A stretch of 64,000 bases of DNA from the NCBI RefSeq assembly GCF_032118995.1, contig NC_092656.1:12210761-12274760 (forward strand), in the 5' to 3' direction. This document shows positions 45,600-56,652 of the stretch, in pieces. A program made the translations under genes and the position numbers. Every line of letters starts with the position of its first letter. The first letter of the stretch is position 1. The stretch comes from Asterias amurensis (taxonomy: Eukaryota > Echinodermata > Asteroidea > Forcipulatida > Asteriidae). The notes under the pieces are model-generated. The model was given only the letters and a program-made list of their open reading frames with translations. It ran no database searches and was not told where the DNA came from.

Positions 45600-48500
45600 C
45601 TAAAATCAGATAAAATCGCCATGGGTAAGCCTTTCATTTTGATATTGCCCAAAATAAAATAAAAAACATTACAAAGGTTAAGACTTCCATTATGGATGAA
45701 AGTGGGCTGAAATCAGATAAACTCGCACGGGGTAAGCCTTGTATTTTTTAATGAATAAGAGCTTAAATCAGATAAAATCGTAAGGGGTAAGTCGTGCCTT
45801 TTTGACGAGTTTGTTATGAAATCCGATAAAATTGAAAGGTGGTTTGCCCTGCATTTTTGATGAATTGGGGCTAAAATTTAATAAAACTGCATGGGGTGAG
45901 CCATGAATTTGTTGATGAATTTGGGCTAAAATCAGATACATTCGCAATGGGTATGCAGTTTTGACGAATCTGGGCAAAAATTATTTATAATTGCATTTCC
46001 GATGAATAAGGGCTAAAATTAGATAAAATCGCGAGGGGTAAGCCTTGCATTTTTGATGAATCTGGGAAAGAAATTTGACAAAATCGCAAGGGGTAAGCCT
46101 TGCATTTTTGACGAATCTGTTTAATGAAATCGCAAGGGGATAAGCCTTGCAATTTTGACGAATCTGGGCTAAAATAAGAAAAATCGCTTTTGATGAATAT
46201 TGGCAAAGAATTTGATAAAATCGCAAGGGGTTAGCCATGCATTTGATACGAATCTGGGCTAAAATTAAATAAAATCGCAAGGGGTAAGCCTTGCATTTTC
46301 GACGAATCTGGGCTAAAATTAAATAAAATCTCAAGGGGTAAAGCCTTGCATTTTTTAAGAATCTGAGCAAAAACTTGACAAAATCGCAAAAGTTGAAGCC
46401 TTGCATTTTTGACGAATCTGAGCTAAAATTAGATAAAATCGCAAGGGGTAAGCCTTGCATTTTTGACGAATCTGGCCTACAATATGATAAAATCGCAAGG
46501 GGTAAGCTTCGCATTTTGATGAATCTGGGCTAAATTTAGATAAAATCGCATTTTTGATGAATCTGGGCTAAAACTAGATAAAATCGCAAGGGGTAAGCCT
46601 TGCATTTTTGACGAATTAAAGCAAAAAAAATGACAAAATTGCAAAAGGTAAGCCTTGCATTCTTAATAAATCTGGGCAAAAAAAATTATTAAACCGCAAG
46701 GGGTATGCCGTGCTTAATTGATGAACCTGGGCTAAAATTTGACTAAATCGCAAGGGGTAAGCCTTGCATTTTTGACAAATCTGGGCTAAAATTAGATAAA
46801 ATCGCAAGGGGTAAGCTTCGCATTTTGATGAATCTGGGCTAAATTTAGATAAAATCGCAAGGGGTAAGCCTTGCATTTTGGACAAATCTGGGCTAAAATT
46901 AGATAAAATCGCATTTTTGATGAATCTGGGCTAAAACTAGATAAAATCGCAAGGGGTAAGCTTTGCATTTTTGACGAATTAAAGCAAAAAAAATGACAAA
47001 TATGCAAAAGGTAAGCCTTGCATTCTTAATAAATCTGGGCTTAAATGAGATAAAATCGCAAGGGGTAAGCCTTGAATTTTAGACAAATCTGGGCTAAAAT
47101 TAGATAAAATCGCAAGGGGTAAGCCTTGCATTTTGATGAATCTGGGCTAAAATTTGATAACATCGCAAGGGGGTAAGCCTTGCATTTTTTGACGAATCTG
47201 GCCTAAAATTAGATAAAATCGCAAGGGGTAAGCCTTGCATTTTTGACGAATCTGGGCTAAAAATAGATAACACGCAAGGGGTAAGCCTTGCATTTTTGAT
47301 GACAAATTTTATTAAATCGCAAGGGGTAAACATTGCATTTTTGATGAAAAATTAGATAAAATCGCAAAAGTTGAAGCCTTGCATTTTGTATGTATCTGGG
47401 CTTAAATAAGATAACATCTCAAGGGGTTAGCCTTGCATTTTTGAGATAGCTAAAAATAGATAACATCGCAAGGGTAACCCTTGGTTTTTTTTTGACAAAT
47501 CTGGGCTAAAATTAGATAACATCGCAAAGGGTAAGCCTTGCATTTTTGATGAACCTGGGCTAAAATTTGATAAAATTGCAAGGGGTATAAGCCTTGCATT
47601 TTTGAAAAATCTGGGCTAAAATTAGATAAAATTGCACGGGGTAAAACTTGCATTTTTGATCAATCTTGGATGAAATTAGATAACATCGCAAGGGGTAAGC
47701 CTTGCATTTTTGATAACAAATTTGATAAAATCGCAAGGAGTAAGCCTTGCATTTTTTAAGAATCTGGACAAAAGTTTGTCAAAACCGCAAAAGTTGAAGC
47801 GTTGCATTTATTATGAATCTGGGCTTAAATTAGATAAAACCGCAAGGTGTACGCCTTGCATATTTTTGACGAATCTGGCCTTAAATTTGATAAAATCGCA
47901 AGGGGTAAGCCTTTCATTTTTGATGAATCTGGGCAAAAAATTGATAAAATCGCAAGAGGTGAGCCTTTCATTTTTGATAAACGTGGGCAAAAAAAATTAT
48001 AAAATTGCAAGGGGTAAGCCTTTCATTTTAAACGAATCTGGGCTAAAATTAGATAAAATCGCAGGGGGTAAGCCTTGCATTTTTGACAAATCCGGGCAAA
48101 AAATTGACAAAATTGCAAAAGGTAAGACTTGCTTTTTTGACGAATCTGGGCTAAAATTACATAAAATTGCAATGGGTAAGCCTTGCATTTTTGACGAATC
48201 TGGGCTAAAATTAGATAAAATCGCAAGGGGTAAGCTTTGCATTTTTGACGAATCCGGGCAAAAAATTGACAAAATTGCAAAAGGTAAGACTTGCTTTTTT
48301 GACGAATCTGGGCTAAAATTAGATAAAATTGCAAGGGGTAAGCCTTGCATTTTTGATCAATCTTGGATGAAATTAGATAACATCGCAAGGGGTAAGCCTT
48401 GCATTTTTGATAACAAATTTGATAAAATCGCAAGGAGTAAGCCTTGCATTTTTTAAGAATCTGGACAAAAGTTTGTCAAAACCGCAAAAGTTGAAGCGTT

Positions 48501-51500
48501 GCATTTATTATGAATCTGGGCTAAAATTAGAAAAAACCGCAAGGTGTACGCCTTGCATATTTTTGACGAATCTGGCCTTAAATTTGATAAAATCGCAAGG
48601 GGTAAGCCTTTCATTTTTGATGAATCTGGGCAAAAAATTGATAAAATCGCAAGAGGTGAGCCTTTCATTTTTGATAAACGTGGGCAAAAAAAATGATAAA
48701 ATTGCAAGGGGTAAGCCTTTCATTTGAAACGAATCTGGGCTAAAATTAGATAAAATCGCAGGGGGTAAGCCTTGCATTTTTGACAAATCCGGGCAAAAAA
48801 TTGACAAAATTGCAAAAAGTAAGCCTTGCTTTTTTGACGAATCTGGGCTAAAATTAGATAAAATTGCAAGGGGTAAGCCTTGCATTTTTGACGAATCTGG
48901 GCTAAAATTAGATAAAATCGCAAGGGGTAAGCTTTGCATTTTTGACGAATCCGGGTAGCCTTGCTCAAGGCAGTCGCATTATTCGCTCTGAAAAGACGCA
49001 GCTGTAAACCCACCGCCGTATACCCTGTGCATGGTGTGTGCGATCACACCGAATGACCCACCCGTATACACACTGTCACATCGCACGAATACTGTTCACA
49101 CAAGTCATCGCACTCGTACACCACTAACCGCATGCGGAGGCCGTCAGGCCGACAGCCTTGTCGGATCTGTATCTTCCCGTTTTAATGTGTTGTATTGAAA
49201 AAATTCCAATAGTGGACGAAATTGGGGGGGCTCGAGGATATGCTAGTATACAGCTCATGAATATGTATACCGTTCGTCAGACCTATCAGACAACACAGGA
49301 TGTGAGGCAAATGAATTATTCATTTTGACGTCCAATCACGCACTTCCCTTATCACGACCTTTGGACCCTATCATGCGTCCGTGGTGGTGTGTGAGGTAAA
49401 CATGCCTCGTCTTTCGCGGGCATTATGGTAATGAGCTGACCGTGGGAACTCTTCGCTTATTATAGTAATGAGGTCAGTGGCCTCAACACAGATCCTACAA
49501 GGCTGTCGGCCTGACGGCCTCCGCATGCGGATAGTGTACGGGGGCATCGTGTCGTGCGGTGTTACGCACAGTGAATACGGGTGGGTTTTACGCACAGTGA
49601 ATACGGGTGGGTTTTTATACAGCGGCGGTCTTTTTTCGGAGTGAATAATTCGACTGCCTTGAGCAAGGCTAGAATCCGGGCAAAAAATTGACAAAACTGC
49701 AAAAGGTAAGCCTTGCTTTTTTGACGAATCTGGGCTAAAATTAGATAAAATTGCAAGGGGTAAGCCTTGCATTGTTGACGAATCTGGGCTAAAATTAGAT
49801 AAAATCGCAAGGGGTAAGCCTTACATTTTTTGACGAATCTGGCCTAAAAATTGATAAAATCGCAAGGGGTAAGCCTTTCATTTTTGATGAATCTGGGCAA
49901 AAAAAATTAATAAAATCTCAAGGGGTAAGCCGTTCATTTTTGATGAATCTGGGCAAAAAAAACGATAAAATCGCAAGGGTTAAGCCTTTCATTTTTGACG
50001 AATCTGGGTTAAAATTAGATAAAATCGGCTTGCATTTTTGATGAATTCGGGCAAAAAATTGACAAAATTGCAAAAGGTAAGCCTTGCATTTTTGATGAAT
50101 CTGGGCTAAAATTAGATAAAATCGCAAGGGGTAAGCCTTGCATTTTTGACGAATCCGGGCAAAAAATTGAAAAAACTGCAAAAGGTAAGCCTTGCTTTTT
50201 TGACGAATCTGGGCTAAAATTAGATAAAATTGCAAGGGGTAAGCCTTGCATTTTTGACGAATCTGGGCTAAAATTAGATAAAATCGCAAGGGGTAAAACT
50301 TGCATTTTTGATCAATCTTGGATGAAATTAGATAACATCGCAAGGGGTAAGCCTTGCATTTTTGATAACAAATTTGATAAAATCGCAAGGAGTAAGCCTT
50401 GCATTTTTTAAGAATCTGGACAAAAGTTTGTCAAAACCGCAAAAGTTGAAGCGTTGCATTTATTATGAATCTGGGCTTAAATTAGATAAAACCGCAAGGT
50501 GTACGCCTTGCATATTTTTGACGAATCTGGCCTTAAATTTGATAAAATCGCAAGGGGTAAGCCTTTCATTTTTGATGAATCTGGGCAAAAAATTGATAAA
50601 ATCGCAAGAGGTGAGCCTTTCATTTTTGATAAACGTGGGCAAAAAAAATTATAAAATTGCAAGGGGTAAGCCTTTCATTTGAACGAATCTGGGCTAAAAT
50701 TAGATAAAATCGCAGGGGGTAAGCCTTGCATTTTTGACAAATCCGAGCAAAAAATTGACAAAATTGCAAAAGGTAAGCCTTGCTTTTTTGACGAATCTGG
50801 GCTAAAATTACATAAAATTGCAACGGGTAAGCCTTGCATTTTTGACGAATCTGGGCTAAAATTAGATAAAATCGCAAGGGGTAAGCTTTGCATTTTTGAC
50901 GAATCCGGGCAAAAAATTGACAAAATTGCAAAAGGTAAGACTTGCTTTTTTGACGAATCTGGGCTAAAATTAGATAAAATTGCAAGGGGTAAGCCTTGCA
51001 TTTTTGACGAATCTGGGCTAAAATTAGATAAAATCGCAAGGGGTAAGCCTTACATTTTTTGACGAATCTGGCCTAAAAATTGATAAAATCGCAAGGGTTA
51101 AGCCTTTCATTTTTGATGAATCTGGGCAAAAAAAAATTAATAAAATCTCAAGGGGTAAGCCGTTCATTTTTGATGAATCTGGGCAAAAAAAACGATAAAA
51201 TCGCAAGGGTTAAGCCTTTCATTTTTGACGAATCTGGGTTAAAATTAGATCAAATCGGCTTGCATTTTTGATGAATTCGGGCAAAAAATTGACAATGTTG
51301 CAAAAGGTAAGCCTTGCATTTTTGATGAATCTGGGCTAAAATTAGATAAAATCGCAAGGGGTAAGCCTTGCATTTTTGACGAATCCGGGCAAAAAATTGA
51401 AAAAACTGCAAAAGGTAAGCCTTGCTTTTTTGACGAATCTGGGCTTAAATTAGATAAAATTGCAAGGGGTAAGCCTTGCATTGTTGACGAATCTGGGCTA

Positions 51501-52660
51501 AAATTAGATAAAATCGCAAGGGGTAAGCCTTGCATATTTGACGAATCCGGGCAAAAAAATGACAAAATTGCTTTTTTGACGAATCTGGGCTAAAAGTAGA
51601 TAAAATTGCAAGGGGTAAGCCTTGCATTTTTGACGAATCTGGGCTAAAATTAGATAAAATCGCAAGGGGTAAGCCTTGCATTTTTTGACGAATCTGGCCT
51701 AAAATTTGATAAAATCGCAAGGGGTAAGCCTTTCATTTTTGATGAATCTGGGCAAAAAAAATTAATAAAATCTTAAGGGGTAAGCCGTTCATTTTTGATG
51801 AATCTGGGCAAAAAAAAAACGATAAAATCGCAAGGCCTTTCATTTTTGACGAATCTGGGCTAAAATTAGATAAAATCGCCAGGGGTAAATCTTTGCATTT
51901 TTGACGAATTCGGGCAAAAAATTGACAAAATTGCAAAAGGTAAGCCTTGCATTTTTGATGAATCTGGGCTTAAATTAGATAAAATCGCAAGGGGTAAGCC
52001 TTGCATTTTTGACGAATCCGGGCAAAAAATTGACAAAATTGCAAAAGGTAAGCCTTGCTTTTTTGACGAATCTGGGCTAAAATTAGATAAAATCGCAAGG
52101 GGTAAGCCTTGCATTTTTGACGAATCCGGGCAAAAAATTGACAAAAATGCAAAAGGTAAGCCTTGCTTTTTTGACGAATCTGGGCTAAAAGTAGATAAAA
52201 TTGCAAGGGGTAAGCCTTGCATTTTTGACGAATCTGGGCTAAAATTAGATAAAATCGCAAAGGGGAAGCTTTGCATTTTTTGACGAATCTGGCCTAAAAT
52301 TTGATAAAATCGCAAGGGGTAAGCCTTTCATTTTTGACGAATCTGGGCTAAAATTAGATAAAATCGCCAGGGGTAAGCCTTGCATTTTTGACGAATTCGG
52401 GCAAAAAATTGACAAAATTGCAAAAGGTAAGCCTTGTAAAATTAGATAAAATTGCAAAAGTTTAAGCCTTGCATTTTTGACGAATCTGGAAAATCGCAAG
52501 GGGTAAGCCTTGCATTTTTGATGAATCTGGGCTTAAATAAGACAAAATCGCAAGGGGTAAGCCTTGCATTTTTGATAAATCTGGGCTTAAAGAAAATAAA
52601 ATCGCAAAGGGGTAAACCTTGCCATTTTAACAAATCTGGGCTAAAGTTAGATAAAATCGC
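45600..52660 (+). repeat. 54-bp tandem satellite array, forward orientation
   Basis: Monomer consensus is 54 bp: type A GGGCTAAAATTAGATAAAAT followed by CGCAAGGGGTAAGCCTTGCA and TTTTTGACGAATCT; type B replaces these with GGGCAAAAAATTGACAAAAT and TGCAAAAGGTAAGCCTTGCT. Each A monomer holds a short hairpin, GCAAGG...CCTTGC. A and B often alternate (108-bp dimer), and larger units recur (47683, 48378 and 50333 begin the same block; 50037 and 51262 begin another). The outer part from about 45600 to 46200 overlaps the left arm. Because the period is 18 codons, frames stay open for 100-250 residues on both strands. I call no protein. Confidence 0.93.
48956..49671. mobile_element. Nested inverted-repeat element inside the satellite, 9-bp duplication
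   Basis: The ends are TAGCCTTGCTCAAGGCAGTC and its complement, continuing imperfectly for about 45 bp. The 9 bp GAATCCGGG flank it on both sides (48947-48955, 49672-49680) and match the monomer sequence interrupted. A second, inner inverted repeat, GCATGCGGAGGCCGTCAGGC and its complement (about 49131-49169 and 49497-49531), lies inside. There is no transposase. A 9-bp duplication with long inverted repeats fits a MULE-like MITE. Confidence 0.8.
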
Positions 52661-53520
52661 AAATCCCAAATTCGTCAAAAAAGCAAAACTTACCTTTATG
52701 CGATTCATCAAATTTGTCATCAAAAAGGGGGGTAAGCCTTGCATTTTTTACGAATCTGGGCTAAAATTTGATAAAACCGCATTACCCCTTGCGATTTTAT
52801 CTAATTTTAGCCCAGACTCGTCAAAAATGCAAGGCTTATCCCCTGCGATTTTATCTAATTTTAGACCAGATACATCAAAAAAGCACGGCTGACCCCGTGC
52901 GATTTTATCTTTTTTAGCCCAGATTTATTAAAAATGCGAGGCTTATCAATTTTTTTGCCAAGATTCATCAAAAATGCAAAACTTATCCTTTACGATTTTA
53001 TCTAATTTTAGCCAAGATTCATCAAAAAGGCTTTCGATTTATCTTATTTTAGCCCAGATTCTTAAAAAATGCAAGGCTTACCCCTTGCGATTTTATCAAA
53101 TTTGTCATCAAAAATGCAAGGCTTACACCATGCGATTTTATCAAATTTGTCATCAATAATCTTGAGATTTTATCAAACGTTAGCCCGGATTCATCAAAAA
53201 TGTAAGGCTTATCCTTGAAATTGATAAGCCTCGCATTTTTAATAAATCTGGGCTAAAAAAGATAAAATCGCACGGGGTCAGCCGTGCTTTTTTGATGTAT
53301 CTGGTCTAAAATTAGATAAAATCGCAGGGGATAAGCCTTGCATTTTTGACGAGTCTGGGCTAAAATTAGATAAAATCGCAAGGGGTAATGCGGTTTTATC
53401 AAATTTTAGCCCAGATTCGTAAAAAATGCAAGCCTTGCGATTTTATTAAATTTTAGCCCAGATTCGTCAAAAATGCAAAGCTTATCCGTTGCGATTTAAC
53501 TAATTTTAGCCCAGATTCAT
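52660..53520 (-). repeat. Reverse-oriented block of the 54-bp satellite with internal palindrome
   Basis: Monomers switch orientation at about 52670. Within the block 52770-52950 and 53214-53410 are near-perfect reverse complements (GCAAGGCTTATC... and GATAAGCCTTGC...), separated by about 260 bp. The block then leads into the right arm of the giant repeat. Confidence 0.82.
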
Positions 53521-55168
53521 AAAAAATGCAAGGCTTTCCCCTTGCGATTTTATCAAACTGTTTTCCCAGATTCTCCAAAAATGCAAGGGTTACCCCTTGC
53601 GGTTTTTTCAAACAGATTCGTCAAAAATGCAAGGCTTACCCCTTGCGATTTTGTCAAATTTTTCCCCAGATTCATCAAAAATACAAGGCTTACCCCTCGC
53701 GATTTTATTTGGTTTTATACAAAATCTGTCACAAATGCAAGGCTCACCACTTGCGAATTTATCTAATTTTAGCCCTTATTCATCGGAAATGCAAATATAA
53801 ATAATTTTTGCCCAGATTCGTCAAAACTGCATACCCATTGCGAATGTATCTGATTTTAGCCCAAATTCATCAACAAATTCATGGCTCACCCCATGCAGTT
53901 TTATTAAATTTTAGCCCCAATTCATCAAAAATGCAGGGCAAATCCCCTTGCAATTTTATCGGATTTCATACCAAACTCGTCAAAAAGGCACGACTTACCC
54001 CTTACGATTTTATCTGATTTAAGCTCTTATTCATTCAAAAATACAAGGCTTACCCCGTGCGAGTTTATCTGATTTCAGCCCACTTTCATCCATAATGGAA
54101 GTCTTAACCATTGTAATGTTTTTTTGATTTGGGGCAATATCAAAATGAAAGGCTTACCCATGGCGATTTTATCTGATTTTAGCCCAATCTCTTAGGAAGA
54201 TACAATTTCTGCAACAATTTAACATTTATTTTCATTTCTTTCAGCCTTGAAATTGTTATGTCCGCTTTGCCTGAAAAAAATAAGCGGGGTACAAACACGG
54301 AAACCATACTTAGTCATTATCTCTAAAAAGGGTTTTAAAGTTAAAGCAAATTTGTGCAGAAAGTTAGTTAGAGTGAAGACCAGGCATTCAGGGGACTCAA
54401 AGTCTGATCGAAATCAGCGTGGTGATCACCCATTAGAACCCTTAAGGGATGGCTAGTCCCGGTCCCTCCTTTACTTTCCGACACGGGATAATCATCCTAC
54501 CCTAATTTGGGGAGAGACATGACGGACCCCAATCACTTACTGGTGCTAGCAGTAAAAGTCATGTCCCTATGGTACGGGGCGGGATTCGAACCGGGTCTCC
54601 CAGCTCTGGAACGCACGCAAGCGAACGATCCAGTGCACCGTGTCGCCACAGTGCCCGTTGGTGTTAGGAGGTGATTTTAAACACTACTTAAATAATGAAC
54701 TGCTATGCCGACTTAGTAAAAGAAAAAGATTGGTAGCATTGGGATTCGAACCCGGGTCAGTACCATTGAAAGCCCTCCTCTAACCGCATAGGCTACGGTT
54801 CCCTTATGTACTTAACTGAGAAATAATGCATTGTAATGCATCGGAGCGGAGTTTCGAAGTGATAATGTACTGGAATGTTTAGTGAACAGCGCCGTCTCCG
54901 AAATAGGAGAAGCTTTCCCCTTTTCTTGGTTTGATCAAGTGATCACCAGTAATGCGTTTTTCTCTTGGGTTGATTTTGGATAAAAAACTTATGGGTACAG
55001 CTTTGGTTTGTTGTCGATATTATTGTTCTAAACTAAAAAGCAATATATTTAAAGTGCTGTTACAGTGGCCTTTGTTTGGATGTGGCGGTTCTTATATCGT
55101 TCGTGTAATTCTTTACTTGCCATCTTTTGTTTTAATTTTCACAACAATTATTAGAATGCTGTGTTATG
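53520..55168. repeat. Right arm of the giant inverted repeat
   Basis: Reverse complement of 44571-46200. It contains the outer monomers to about 54185, the SINE-like body and the two tRNA-like sequences on the minus strand (about 54570-54655 and 54736-54804). Differences from the left arm are scattered substitutions and small indels, including one additional monomer near 53740. Confidence 0.85.
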
Positions 55169-55340
55169 TACTTGAATGCATTACATTTCTTCTGGAGTTG
55201 CTGGTCGCGTGTGTCAATTTGTTTGTGTTTGCAATGTTCTCTTTACCAAATCACGTGGTACTTGAAGGGGTGGTATAATGGAATGCGAGGAGCTGAACGT
55301 TCTTTCCCTGTGGGTCTACCTTAACTTCTATCCGTATGCC

Positions 55341-55832
55341 TTAAAATGCAGTGGACACTATTGGTAATAACTATCATCATAAAACCTTTCTTGATTACGA
55401 GTAATGGGAGAGGTAGTCTTGGCCCAAGACGATGGTAGTTTGCAGAGTGTAGTCTAGATTTCGAGCCGTCCACGTAACTAAATCATACCGTGGCGGGCGC
55501 GCTTTGGCGATTCAACCGCGCGTAGTACACTATCCAGAATCAAGCACCATCGTCTTGGGCCAAGACTATGGGAGAGGTTGATAATAAAAAACTGTCTGAG
55601 AAACAGCTCCCTCTGAAGTGACGTAGTTTTCAAGAAAGAAGTTATTTTCCACGAATTTGATCAAGCATCGGAAAGCACACAACTTCGTGTGACAAGGGTG
55701 TTTTTTCTTTATTATTATCTCGCAACTTCTACGACCGATTGAGCTCAGGTTTGTTATTTTATGCATATGTTGAGATACAAGTGAGAAGACTGGTCTTTAT
55801 GACATTTACGTATAGTGTCCACTGTCTTTATG
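55341..55832. mobile_element. TTAA MITE interrupted by a second MITE
   Basis: AGTGGACACTATTGG-type element with TTAA at the left and a decayed TTTA at the right; 55415-55567 is inserted within it. Confidence 0.75.
55415..55567. mobile_element. 153-bp MITE with 22-bp inverted repeats and 11-bp duplication
   Basis: Perfect ends AGTCTTGGCCCAAGACGATG (22 bp in all) on both sides. The host sequence ATGGGAGAGGT is present on both flanks (55404-55414, 55568-55578). An 11-bp target duplication fits Mutator-like elements. Confidence 0.82.
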
Positions 55833-55909
55833 AACTCAGCAACTGTCTTATGTCACTGAACTTTAGGCAAACCGGAGAGAAGCAAATTTAGATGCCAAAA
55901 ATGTGTACG

Positions 55910-56290
55910 ACTTACCCCCCCCCCCCCTCTTAATTATCAAATCTTAGCCCTTTTTTTTCTTTTTTTGGCAAAATATTGCAAAGTGGGTGGTTCCATCCGG
56001 ATATAGCTCAATTTCAACCCAAAACACCCCCTTAAAGTTTTATTCATTTCAGCCCTTTGTCGACTAAACTTTAATGTTTACCACTTGGGAATTTTATACT
56101 AATTTCCCAAATATCGACAAAAGATCCAAGGGGTAACCCCTTGGGAATTCATCCGATTTAAATAGTTTCGAGAGAAATACAAGGTTTTGCCCCACCTCCA
56201 CCCCCCCCCCCCCCCCCCTTGGGATTTCCTAAACCATACTTAGTCCTTGGGATTTTATAGGATTTAACCCATTTTTTGCAAAATTTCAGA
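55910..56290 (-). repeat. Degenerate outlying satellite monomers and poly(C) tracts
   Basis: Contains TTATCAAATCTTAGCCC, AAGGGGTAACCCCTTGGGA and GGGATTTTATAGGATTTAACCC blocks resembling diverged 54-bp monomers, plus two C runs (about 55915-55927 and 56201-56218). It is the counterpart of 44095-44420 on the other side. Confidence 0.45.
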
Positions 56291-56302
56291 GTGTAGGCCA
56301 AG

Positions 56303-56652
56303 TTAAAGGCAGTGGACACTATTGGTTAATTGTCATAGACCAGTCTTCTCACTTGGTGTAGCTCAACATTGCATAAAATAACAAACCTGTGAAAATTTGA
56401 TCTCAATCGGTCGTCGAAGTTGCGAGATAATAATGAAAGAAAAAACACCCTTGTCAAGTTGTGTGCTGTCCAATGCTTGATCAAATTTGCGGAAAATTAC
56501 TTCTTCCTCAAAAACTACGTCACTTCTAAGGGAGCTGCTTCTCACAATGTTTTATATTTTTATTATCAACCTCTCCCCATTACTCATTACCAAGTAAAGT
56601 TTTATGCTAATAATTTTTTTGAGTAATAACCAATAGTGTCCACTGCCGTTAA
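56303..56652. mobile_element. TTAA-flanked MITE, AGGCAGTGGACAC family
   Basis: Complete copy, TTAA both sides. Confidence 0.78.

Larger units (their letters stand above)
44571..46200. repeat. Left arm of a giant inverted repeat
   Basis: From CATAACACAG at 44571 the sequence is the reverse complement of the right arm (to 55168), with few differences. It includes two tRNA-like sequences, a SINE-like body (45200-45380) and the outermost 54-bp monomers. The inner edge is fuzzy because the arms run into the tandem array. Confidence 0.85.

Noticed and set aside
45981..46514. Long periodic open frames (up to 248 codons) across 45.9-52.9 kb
   Set aside because: They follow the 54-bp satellite period exactly, exist on both strands and in several frames, and vary with monomer indels; there is no sign of coding constraint.
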